Shown here in pieces: positions 1 to 4,856 of a DNA stretch of 5,123 bases (position 1 is the stretch's first letter; each line of letters starts with the position of its first letter). A program made the translations under genes and the position numbers. Origin of the DNA: an uncultured Collinsella sp. (GTDB lineage Bacteria; Actinomycetota; Coriobacteriia; Coriobacteriales; Coriobacteriaceae); NCBI GenBank assembly GCA_900759435.1, contig CAAEVD010000004.1, positions 1 through 5,123 on the forward strand, read 5' to 3'. The notes under the pieces were generated by a model. That model searched no databases, had not been told where the DNA came from, and saw nothing but the letters and a program-made list of their open reading frames with translations.

Positions 1-60
1 TGCCCTGTGTGTTGGGCAGCCGCCGCCCGCGTTTTGCCAAAGAAAGATTATTGTCGGGCC

Positions 61-345
61 CTAAATGCCTTTTGCTTCTGCTCCCTCCGCAATCATGTTG
101 CGGTTATACACCAGGTGCAAATACATCGCGTCGTGCGCTGCGGTGGGGTTGCGCGCGGCGATGGCATCGGCCACGCCACGGTGGGTGCGGATGGTCTCCT
201 CGACGAGCCTTTTTTGCCCGTTACGTCGATAAAGAGGGGAACGGATGCCTTGAGCACACCCATCAGACGGGCAACGACGAGGTTGCCGCCATCCCAGGGC
301 GGCTACATGGAGTAGCGCCCGTGCGCATCGATTCCCTCTCATAGA
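61..345 (-). pseudogene. Remnant of a GntR-family (FCD domain) transcriptional regulator, C-terminal part only
   Basis: The minus-strand frame ending in TAG at 61-63 gives a typical FCD-domain tail: RLVEETIRTHRGVADAIA, then an A-rich turn, AHDAMYLHL and NRNMI. The two histidines (THR and LHL) are in the positions FCD domains use for metal or ligand binding. Going upstream, the similarity leaves this frame at a run of six A (minus strand; T at 210-215) and continues in the neighbouring frame as GGNLVVARLMGVLKASVPLF followed by IDVTGKK. Seven A would restore one frame, so a single-base slip is likely. Further up (about 288-300) the match may switch back again to RALLHVAALG, but this part is weaker. 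No N-terminal winged helix is present; sequence beyond about 345 is a terminator and repeats. Intact members are about 220-250 residues and repress metabolic genes, often for sugar acids. The remnant is probably non-functional; a sequencing error could explain one frameshift but not the missing half. Confidence 0.75.
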
Positions 346-359
346 TGTGCGGCACAAAG

Positions 360-392
360 AGCCCCGAGCTCACACGAGCTCGGAGCTTTTTT
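360..392 (+). terminator. Rightward intrinsic terminator without an intact gene in front
   Basis: CCGAGCTC (364-371) and GAGCTCGG (376-383) pair around an ACAC loop. AGC/GCT extends the stem past one mismatch, and TTTTTT follows (387-392). The T-run makes it a plus-strand terminator. No plus-strand gene ends just before it, because the adjacent remnant is on the minus strand. It faces the 3' end of the ATPase gene, so it may be left from a lost gene. On the minus strand the hairpin is followed only by TCTTTG, so a weak bidirectional role is possible. Confidence 0.75.
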
Positions 393-541
393 CGTCTGGA
401 TTGGGGACGCATAGCCGGACGTAAACAATTTGCGTCTGGTAATAAGCGTACGAAAGCGCAATTTACGTCTTAATTCCGTACGCAAATCAAGACGAAAATC
501 ATTTACGTCTGCTTTAATCCGTACGAAAACGGTTTTCGTCT
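389..541. repeat. Array of TTTNCGTCT / CGTACG repeats downstream of the ATPase gene
   Basis: Five copies of TTTNCGTCT start at 389, 429, 462, 502 and 533, giving intervals of 40, 33, 40 and 31 bp. Copies 2 to 4 are followed, after a 6-9 bp spacer that always contains TAAT, by CGTACG (447-452, 477-482, 520-525) and then A or C plus AAA or AAG. The reverse half-motif ACGNAAA also appears at 419, 480, 492 and 523, producing small hairpins: 418-425 with 429-436, 490-499 with 501-510 (one mismatch, 1-nt loop) and 523-529 with 533-539. The first copy is fused to the T-run of the terminator. The array fills the space between the regulator remnant and the ATPase stop codon. No coding potential is seen. 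It could be a multi-site protein-binding region, a degenerate repeat element or the edge of an inserted segment. Confidence 0.7.
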
Positions 542-560
542 TGCAGGGCAGTTGCCGTTT

Positions 561-1652
561 CTACAGTTCAACTTCCAGTTCGGCTTTGTGTTCGTAGAGG
601 TAGTCGCGCATGTAGGGGATGGCAAATGAGACCTTGCCGTACGAGGGAGCCTCGATAATCGATTCTCTTAACAGGCGGCTGCGGACGGAACTCACCTGTT
701 GAGGCGTTTTGTTTAGGGCATCGGCAACCATGCTGGTCGAGCTCGTCTGCCCCAAAGACGCCATGCTCAGCAGATAAGCGATGCACGTGGGCGGAATGCG
801 CTGCAGCGCGGGCTCAATCACCATGGCGCAGAAGCGTTCGCGTGCCGTTGCAATGCCACGCTCGGCTTCTTCTTCTTCAATAATCGTTGTATGTGCGCGT
901 CTTGCCAACTGCCATGCGTAGTATCCAACGAGTTGGATCATGAAAGGATAGCCCTGCGTTGCCTCGGCAAGTTGGCCGGCAATACCTGGCTGCAACTCCA
1001 TGCCAGACGCTTCAATGGTTTCCTCGAGGGAGTACGACACTTCGGTTACTGCCACAGCTTTCAGGTCAAAGGGGAGGGCACGGCGCAAAAACGTAAGTGT
1101 CTTTCCGTTGATGATGCTTTCAATCATCGAGGGCAGCCCCGCAAAAACAAAGGCGATATCAAGGTCTTCGCCGATAACCTGCTGAATCGCAATGGAGAGC
1201 GTTCGGACCTCATCGAGCTCTGCGTCTTGAACCTCGTCGAGAGTGATGAGCAGGCCATTTCCATTCTTGGTTATTGTCTGTCTCATGGCGTCGCGTAGCG
1301 ATGGGCCGATTCGCTCAATATCTATGCTGCCGATGGATATGCCAGCTACGGTGGGCTCAAATCTGGCGTGTTTGGCCTGGAATTTGGGCTGCAGCTGTTC
1401 GAGAATGCGCTGGCAAAGTCCCTCGGTTGCGACCTCTTTTATGACCGTCCAGCCACGGCTTTGCGCCAAACGTGAGCACTCGTCAAGGAGGACCGTCTTG
1501 CCCGTTCCACGGACGCCGGCTATGCGCATTAGGCGCCCAGGGGCACCAGGCCCGTTGGTGAGGCCCTCATTGAATTCTTCGAGCACATCTTCGCGGCCGA
1601 TAATCGTGGGAGGTGTTTTACCTGCTGTGGGCTTAAAAGGGTTTGTTTGCAT
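561..1652 (-). CDS. Orc1/Cdc6-like AAA+ ATPase with C-terminal winged-helix region
   Basis: A cytosolic P-loop ATPase of 363 residues. Numbering from the ATG, Walker A is GVRGTGKT (46-53) and Walker B is LLITLDEVQD (134-143, with D139 and E140). A sensor-1-like strand ends in AGLPS (171-175), FLRR (188-191) may supply an arginine finger, and GYPF (234-237) sits where the lid domain begins. About residues 295-355 look like a winged-helix domain (SSTSMVADAL, then VSSVRSRLLRESII), as in Orc1/Cdc6 and archaeal-type AAA_16 ATPases. I prefer the ATG at 1652 because AAAGGTGG lies five bases ahead of it; the GTG at 1661 would add three residues and has no properly spaced ribosome site. An IGREDVLEEF box near the N-terminus is typical of the family. 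Bacterial members of this type are common in actinobacteria, and their function is mostly unknown. The gene lies 3' of the membrane-protein gene on the same strand, but a repeat-based promoter region separates them, so it is probably transcribed on its own. Confidence 0.88.
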   Translation of the reverse strand: MQTNPFKPTAGKTPPTIIGREDVLEEFNEGLTNGPGAPGRLMRIAGVRGTGKTVLLDECSRLAQSRGWTVIKEVATEGLCQRILEQLQPKFQAKHARFEPTVAGISIGSIDIERIGPSLRDAMRQTITKNGNGLLITLDEVQDAELDEVRTLSIAIQQVIGEDLDIAFVFAGLPSMIESIINGKTLTFLRRALPFDLKAVAVTEVSYSLEETIEASGMELQPGIAGQLAEATQGYPFMIQLVGYYAWQLARRAHTTIIEEEEAERGIATARERFCAMVIEPALQRIPPTCIAYLLSMASLGQTSSTSMVADALNKTPQQVSSVRSRLLRESIIEAPSYGKVSFAIPYMRDYLYEHKAELEVEL

Positions 1653-1670
1653 GTGAGCCACCTTTGCTCA

Positions 1671-1720
1671 AGATATAGCAAGATATAGCAAAGTATAGTG
1701 AGATATAGCAACGTATAGCG
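1671..1720 (-). repeat. Five tandem 10-bp repeats in the ATPase promoter region
   Basis: Five contiguous decamers fill this stretch with no gaps. Three are identical (AGATATAGCA at 1671, 1681 and 1701) and two are variants (AAGTATAGTG at 1691, ACGTATAGCG at 1711). All share TATAG at the same phase. On the coding (minus) strand each unit reads TGCTATATCT or similar, so each unit carries a -10-like core. A TTGCTA in one unit stands 17 bp from CTATAT in a later one. The 10-bp period puts every copy on one face of the helix, as for cooperative binding or an iteron. The array ends about 10 bases before the ATPase ribosome site. Autoregulation by the ATPase's own winged helix is a possibility, not shown. 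Confidence 0.8.
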
Positions 1721-1745
1721 CTGTTTGCGGGTTCTTACGGTGGTG

Positions 1746-2426
1746 CTATTTCCCGAATGCCGCGCGCACAAAGCGCTGGGCGAACAGCTTATTAGCGATG
1801 TTGATGACATGGCCCAAGAACAGCGCCGAGATGGCGGTGGTCACGCCAAAGCCGCCCAGGTTGTGCATGAGCGCGAGCGACAGAACGAGAGACACGGCGA
1901 CATGCGAGCAGTCGAACACGACTTTTACGTCGCCAAAGCGGCGTTTAATCTTTTCGGCAATGACCTGCACCAGGCCGTCGGGCGCGTTGGGGACAACGCC
2001 CATGTTGACGACGAGACTTACGCCAAATGCAGTGACAGCGAGGGAGAGCAGCATGGTCTCAACTTGTATGGGGAGTGCTGCGGGATGCAGCGGGTTGACC
2101 GCCATGAAGAAGTCGGTGAAGCCGCCGATGAGCGTTGAGAAGCACAGCTCGAGCAGGATGCGCGGCTGGAACTCGCGTCGCAAGATAGTGAATTGTGCCA
2201 CGATGTAGGCGACATAGGTAGCAGTGATCCAAAAGCCGAGCGTCTTGTCCGTGAGCATGGATAGGGTTGTGGCAAAGCACGTGAGCGCGGCGACGCCCAG
2301 GCCAGATGCCGTCTGGAGACTCATGTCGAGTGCCAGTACTGCAACGCCCGCCAGATACATCAGCATCCTGATGACGGTATGGAACCAATCGATCTTCTCG
2401 CCATACATGATGATGAGCGGTCGCAT
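1746..2426 (-). CDS. YczE/YyaS/YitT-type integral membrane protein
   Basis: A 226-residue hydrophobic protein with about five to seven membrane segments, roughly at residues 20-36, 43-60, 65-83, 94-110, 122-142, 176-194 and 195-212. The PNAPDGL stretch (146-152) after the fifth segment, followed by a charged loop (AEKIKRRFGDVK), is characteristic of the YczE/YitT group of bacterial membrane proteins. Their transport or other function is not established. The N-terminus is short and charged with no cleavable signal peptide. The ATG at 2426 is preceded by AAAGGA at a rather long distance of about 11 bases; the internal ATG at residue 7 has no ribosome site. The gene is divergent from the HIT gene. 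Its likely promoter lies about 270 bases upstream (2692-2718), so the mRNA would have a long structured leader with a hairpin plus T-run about 27 bases before the start codon, which suggests attenuation. Family assignment is fairly sure; the substrate is unknown. Confidence 0.85.
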   Translation of the reverse strand: MRPLIIMYGEKIDWFHTVIRMLMYLAGVAVLALDMSLQTASGLGVAALTCFATTLSMLTDKTLGFWITATYVAYIVAQFTILRREFQPRILLELCFSTLIGGFTDFFMAVNPLHPAALPIQVETMLLSLAVTAFGVSLVVNMGVVPNAPDGLVQVIAEKIKRRFGDVKVVFDCSHVAVSLVLSLALMHNLGGFGVTTAISALFLGHVINIANKLFAQRFVRAAFGK

Positions 2427-2453
2427 ATTGCTACCCGTCCTTTCGGTTGTGTG

Positions 2454-2533
2454 AAAAAACTGACCCGGACCGGCAAAAGAGGGTTATCGGAGGCACTGCT
2501 GTTAAAGCAGAAAAGCCGGCCCCACGGTCAGTT
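2454..2533 (-). promoter_or_regulatory. Terminator-like structured leader element before the membrane-protein gene
   Basis: On the minus strand AACTGACC (2533-2526) pairs with GGTCAGTT (2465-2458), which runs directly into a T tract (to 2454). Inside lie a second stem (GCCGG/CCGGC, 2470-2474 with 2515-2519) and a small hairpin, CTGCT/AGCAG. The closing T-run, about 27 bases before the start codon, has the geometry of a transcription attenuator or riboswitch expression platform. On the plus strand the same stems form with purine-rich internal loops, so orientation is not certain. I do not recognise a known riboswitch class (no T-box, TPP, FMN or cobalamin signature). Confidence 0.5.
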
Positions 2534-2544
2534 GTCTAGGAAGT

Positions 2545-2584
2545 GTCTCGCTGTGCCGGAATGGGACTGAAGAGCCAGCGAGAC
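2545..2584. repeat. 9-bp perfect inverted repeat (hairpin)
   Basis: GTCTCGCTG (2545-2553) and CAGCGAGAC (2576-2584) are exact inverted copies around a 22-nt loop. It sits between two other hairpins (2454-2533 and 2606-2663), and the next one has a loop of the same length. No T-run follows on either strand, so it is not a terminator. It would be part of the long leader of the membrane-protein mRNA or of an unannotated plus-strand RNA. Confidence 0.7.
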
Positions 2585-2597
2585 GGGAGGAAAGCAA

Positions 2598-2618
2598 ATG
2601 ACATTGCGTGGGCAATAG
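2598..2618 (+). CDS. Possible six-codon leader peptide
   Basis: ATG at 2598 is preceded by GGGAGG (2585-2590), seven bases away, which is a better ribosome site than that of several full genes here. The reading frame is MTLRGQ and stops at TAG (2616-2618), inside the left arm of the 18-bp hairpin that follows. Translation would therefore disturb that hairpin, as in leader-peptide attenuation. No plus-strand promoter is evident and the next plus-strand gene starts 295 bases later. It may be chance. Confidence 0.2.
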   Translation: MTLRGQ

Positions 2619-2663
2619 GATGCCAAGATGGTAGGGTGCGTCTTAGCATCCTATTGCTCACGC
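2606..2663. repeat. 18-bp inverted repeat (long hairpin)
   Basis: GCGTGGGCAATAGGATGC (2606-2623) pairs with 2646-2663 around a 22-nt loop. AAGA/TCTT inside the loop can extend the stem after one mismatch. The single difference between the arms is a G-U wobble (2611 with 2658) in a plus-strand RNA but a C-A mismatch in a minus-strand RNA, a weak hint that the plus strand is the structured transcript. No T-run follows. Confidence 0.75.
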
Positions 2664-2666
2664 TCG

Positions 2667-2682
2667 ACGAAATCGGTTTCGT
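2667..2682. promoter_or_regulatory. LacI-type operator palindrome, copy 1
   Basis: ACGAAATCGGTTTCGT is an inverted repeat with a central CG flanked by A-rich and T-rich halves, the layout of LacI/GalR-family operators. GCTC (2662-2665) and GAGC (2685-2688) extend the symmetry imperfectly. It begins about where transcription from the -10 box at 2692-2697 (minus strand) would start, so a bound repressor would block that promoter. Its exact reverse complement recurs at 2792-2807. Confidence 0.6.
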
Positions 2683-2691
2683 TTGAGCCTT

Positions 2692-2718
2692 AGTATACGC
2701 ACGGGATTCTACTTGCAA
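2692..2718 (-). promoter_or_regulatory. Candidate promoter for the membrane-protein gene
   Basis: On the minus strand TTGCAA (2718-2713) and TATACT (2697-2692) form -35 and -10 boxes with a 15-bp spacer, slightly short. Both hexamers match the housekeeping consensus well (four to five of six positions). The start point would fall around 2685, at the edge of the operator palindrome. This gives an untranslated leader of about 260 bases that includes all three hairpins. Confidence 0.4.
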
Positions 2719-2736
2719 AGAGAAAAACAATAAAAA

Positions 2737-2748
2737 GTGAACGTTCAC
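2737..2748. promoter_or_regulatory. Perfect 12-bp palindrome, probable operator
   Basis: GTGAACGTTCAC is perfectly symmetric with an AACGTT core. This fits LacI-family operators; a CRP/FNR-type reading is less good because the GTGA and TCAC halves are four, not six, bases apart. It lies between the two copies of the ACGAAA operator (centre at 2742.5), upstream of the candidate leftward promoter, so it could bind a second regulator acting on either gene. Confidence 0.45.
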
Positions 2749-2782
2749 CTAATCGTAACAACTCGTTGGCTGTATCATGGCG

Positions 2783-2816
2783 GTAGTCGATACGAAACCG
2801 ATTTCGTATCGACTAC
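2783..2816. promoter_or_regulatory. 34-bp palindrome containing LacI-type operator copy 2
   Basis: Perfect 15-bp arms (2783-2797 and 2802-2816) surround a CCGA centre. The inner 16 bases, ACGAAACCGATTTCGT (2792-2807), are the exact reverse complement of copy 1 at 2667-2682. The centres of the two copies are 125 bp apart, close to twelve helical turns. The site is 98 bases upstream of the HIT start codon, just downstream of a weak -10-like TATCAT (2773-2778), so it may control rightward transcription. In RNA it would also form a strong hairpin. Confidence 0.65.
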
Positions 2817-2845
2817 GCATGCGTTGTATCTGTCCATTATCTGGT

Positions 2846-2883
2846 GGTGTAAACGAGGGGTTACACCTGCCGCAAAAGCGGCA
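2846..2883 (+). repeat. Two adjoining small hairpins in the HIT leader
   Basis: GGTGTAA (2846-2852) pairs with TTACACC (2861-2867). Immediately next to it TGCCGC (2868-2873) pairs with GCGGCA (2878-2883) around an AAAA loop. Neither is followed by a T-run. They end 20 bases before the ribosome site of the HIT gene and would shape the 5' end of that mRNA; the first could instead be an operator. Confidence 0.45.
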
Positions 2884-2913
2884 TTCATCATTGTCCAGAT
2901 CGAAAGGATCACC

Positions 2914-3348
2914 ATGGAACAGCATACCGATTGCTCGTACTGCATGTGCGGGACCGACAACACGCTCGTCGATGCCTTTGGCATCCCCATGCTTGATCTG
3001 CCTGCCAGCAAGCTCATCTTGTTTAAGGAGCAGAGTCATAAGGGCCGCGTAATCGTGGCCTCCAAGCAGCACGTCGATGACATCTCCTGCATGTCCGAGG
3101 AAGACGCCGCCGCCTTTATGGCCGATGTCCGCCACGTCGCGGCAGCGCTGCACAAGGCGTTCAATCCCGACAAGATTAACTTTGGTGCCTACGGCGACAC
3201 CATGCATCACCTGCACGTGCATATCGTCCCCAAGTACAAGGACGACCCGTTTGAGTTTGGCGACGTGTTTGCCATGAACCCCGGTCGCGTCACGCTCGAG
3301 TCGGCTCAGTACGACGAGATCGCCCAGGCAATTGTCGCCAACCTGTAA
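2914..3348 (+). CDS. HIT (histidine triad) family protein
   Basis: A small cytosolic protein of 144 residues, the usual length for the family. The signature HLHVHIV (99-105) is the H-x-H-x-H-x-x motif; H101 is expected to be the nucleophile that attacks the alpha-phosphate of a nucleotide conjugate. The region before it (NPDKINFGAYGD, 84-95) matches the conserved strand preceding the triad. CSYC (7-10) resembles the N-terminal cysteine pair of some HIT proteins and could bind zinc. Family members hydrolyse or transfer nucleotidyl groups (dinucleoside polyphosphates, AMP-amines); the substrate here is unknown. The ATG at 2914 has AAAGGA five bases upstream. An in-frame extension back to GTG 2737 would run through operators and hairpins with no ribosome site, so I reject it. 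The permease gene follows after 66 bases, probably in the same transcript. Confidence 0.95.
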   Translation: MEQHTDCSYCMCGTDNTLVDAFGIPMLDLPASKLILFKEQSHKGRVIVASKQHVDDISCMSEEDAAAFMADVRHVAAALHKAFNPDKINFGAYGDTMHHLHVHIVPKYKDDPFEFGDVFAMNPGRVTLESAQYDEIAQAIVANL

Positions 3349-3358
3349 GCGAGTAAAA

Positions 3359-3379
3359 GCTGCTATTTCGAATAGAAGC
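3359..3379 (+). repeat. Small hairpin between the HIT and permease genes
   Basis: GCTGCTATT (3359-3367) pairs with AATAGAAGC (3371-3379) with one mismatch around TCG. No T-run follows, so it should not stop transcription. It could mark an mRNA processing or stability point between the two genes. Confidence 0.35.
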
Positions 3380-3414
3380 ACTTGGCTTCATTGCCAGTTA
3401 AAAGGAGCTTATCT

Positions 3415-4749
3415 ATGAATGCAGGAGTTGTTTCACTCCTTTGGGTGCTGGTGGGCGTAGTCCTGCTGGTCGCCATGATCGTTAAGTTTAAAATCAACAG
3501 CATCATTGCGCTTATTCTTTCCGCCATTTTTATCGCCCTTGCCGACGGCATCTCTGTGGGCGACCTTGTCACCACCATGGAAGATGGACTGGGCGGAACG
3601 CTTAAGTCGCTTGCGCTGATCATTATCTTTGGCGCAGCCATCGGAAAACTGATGACCGATTCGGGTGCCTCGCAGCAGATTGCCGACACTATCGTTGACA
3701 AGCTCGGTATTAAGCTGCTGCCTGTTGCGCTTCTGATCATCGGCGTTATCTTTGGTATGAGCATGTTCTACGAGGTGGCGTTCCTTATCGTTACGCCGCT
3801 CGTTATCAGCATCGCCAAAGAGGCCGACATCCCCTATATGCGCCTGATTATCCCGGCTGTTTCTGGTACCACGATGGGCCATTCTCTTTTTCCGCCGCAG
3901 CCTGGTCCTATGGCGCTGGTGAGTGCCTTTGGTGCCGAGGTTCCGCCGGTCTACATCTTTGGTCTGATCGTCACGATTCCGACACTTGTCTGCTCTGGTC
4001 TTTTGCTGTGCCATTTCATCCCCGGTCTCGATGACATGCCGCTTGGCAATGTTATGAAGCCGGCGGAGCGCAGGCCCGCGGACGAGCTTCCGCCGTTCTG
4101 GCTTTCCATTCTGGTGCCGCTGTTCCCGGCAATCATCATGATTGGGGCTTCGATTATCAAGAACACGGTGGGCGAGGGTTGCTTTGCATACGATCTTGCC
4201 AGCTGCATCGGTAGCGCAGATATCACTATGCTCATCACGATGATTCTTGCCATGGTTGCGTATGGTTATACGCGCGGCATGGATGGCGGAGAGATCTCTA
4301 GCTCTATGTCCGATGCTATCAAGGGCGTCGCGAACGTGCTGCTCGTTATCGGTGCCGGCGGCATCATGAAGCAGGTCATCATTACTTCTGGCGTTGGCGC
4401 GACGCTTGCCGACATGGTGAGCCTTATGCCGGTGTCGCCGCTGATTTTGGCTTGGGTGATCACGGTGGTCCTGCGCCTGCTCACCGGCCAGGGTACCGTC
4501 TCGGCCATCACCGCCGCCGGCGTCGTGGCACCTATGGTTACGCAGTTTGGCATCAACCCGGTGCTTGCAGTACTGGTCTGCGCCTGCGCATCCAATACCA
4601 TCACGCCTATGTATGACGGCGGCTACCTGCTGTTCCAGCAGTCGTTTGGCCTGTCGATGAAGGATACCTATAAGACATGGGGCCTGTTGGAGCTCGTCAA
4701 CTCCGTTGTCGGCCTCATCATGGTTCTAATCCTGAGCCTGTTTATCTAG
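3415..4749 (+). CDS. GntP-family gluconate/sugar-acid:H+ symporter
   Basis: An inner-membrane permease of 444 residues, the same size as E. coli GntP, GntT and GntU (about 438-447). Most of the protein is hydrophobic helix. Family landmarks occur in order: SGASQQIAD (83-91), FGMSMFYEVAFLIVTPL (113-129), GHSLFPPQPGP (155-165), GAGGIMKQV (313-321) followed by SGVG, RLLTGQGTVSAITAAGV (354-370) and PMYDGGYLLFQQSFG (398-412). The family takes up gluconate or related acids (for example fructuronate, glycerate, idonate) with protons; the exact substrate cannot be read from sequence. The ATG at 3415 has AAAAGGAG seven bases upstream; a TTG start at 3382 would overlap that site. The gene follows the HIT gene by 66 bases and is closed by a strong terminator. 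No kinase or dehydrogenase for gluconate is in the window. A GntR-type regulator begins 255 bases downstream and may be functionally linked. Confidence 0.95.
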   Translation: MNAGVVSLLWVLVGVVLLVAMIVKFKINSIIALILSAIFIALADGISVGDLVTTMEDGLGGTLKSLALIIIFGAAIGKLMTDSGASQQIADTIVDKLGIKLLPVALLIIGVIFGMSMFYEVAFLIVTPLVISIAKEADIPYMRLIIPAVSGTTMGHSLFPPQPGPMALVSAFGAEVPPVYIFGLIVTIPTLVCSGLLLCHFIPGLDDMPLGNVMKPAERRPADELPPFWLSILVPLFPAIIMIGASIIKNTVGEGCFAYDLASCIGSADITMLITMILAMVAYGYTRGMDGGEISSSMSDAIKGVANVLLVIGAGGIMKQVIITSGVGATLADMVSLMPVSPLILAWVITVVLRLLTGQGTVSAITAAGVVAPMVTQFGINPVLAVLVCACASNTITPMYDGGYLLFQQSFGLSMKDTYKTWGLLELVNSVVGLIMVLILSLFI

Positions 4750-4785
4750 GCGAGAAACGCATAAGACAAGCGTGTCTCACCGCAA

Positions 4786-4832
4786 GCCCGCGGACAGTTG
4801 CCTATCAAACCGTCCGCGGGCCTTTGCTTTTT
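4786..4832 (+). terminator. Intrinsic terminator of the permease unit
   Basis: GCCCGCGGAC (4786-4795) and GTCCGCGGGC (4812-4821) are perfect 10-bp arms around a 16-nt loop, followed by CTTTGCTTTTT. It lies 36 bases after the permease stop codon and ends the HIT-permease transcript. Confidence 0.92.
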
Positions 4833-4856
4833 ATACCAACGGCATGTCGCACCCGT

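Noticed and set aside
1..60. Possible hairpin or terminator around GGGCAGCCGCCGCCCGCG
   Set aside because: The stem is only four bases, the T-run is short, and the context to the left is missing.
9..344. Plus-strand reading frames of about 100 codons over the regulator remnant
   Set aside because: No ribosome site or recognisable domain; they are antisense to a clear FCD-domain match.
389..541. CRISPR array
   Set aside because: The repeated motifs are only 9-10 bp, the spacing is uneven, the spacers are mostly shared TAAT-type sequence, and no cas gene is present.
1653..1661. GTG start of the ATPase
   Set aside because: AAAGGTGG is correctly spaced for the ATG at 1652 and would overlap the GTG.
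2545..2584. Intrinsic terminator
   Set aside because: The stem has a 22-nt loop and no T-run on either strand.
2585..2600. Resemblance of GGGAGGAAAGC to the conserved start of RNase P RNA
   Set aside because: The flanking conserved regions and overall structure of RNase P RNA are not present.
2737..2913. A 59-codon N-terminal extension of the HIT protein starting at GTG 2737
   Set aside because: It runs through an operator palindrome and several hairpins, has no ribosome site, and the residues do not resemble HIT proteins; the ATG at 2914 has a good site.
3382..3414. TTG start giving the permease 11 extra residues
   Set aside because: The extension covers the AAAAGGAG ribosome site of the ATG at 3415, and known GntP proteins start at the equivalent of that ATG.
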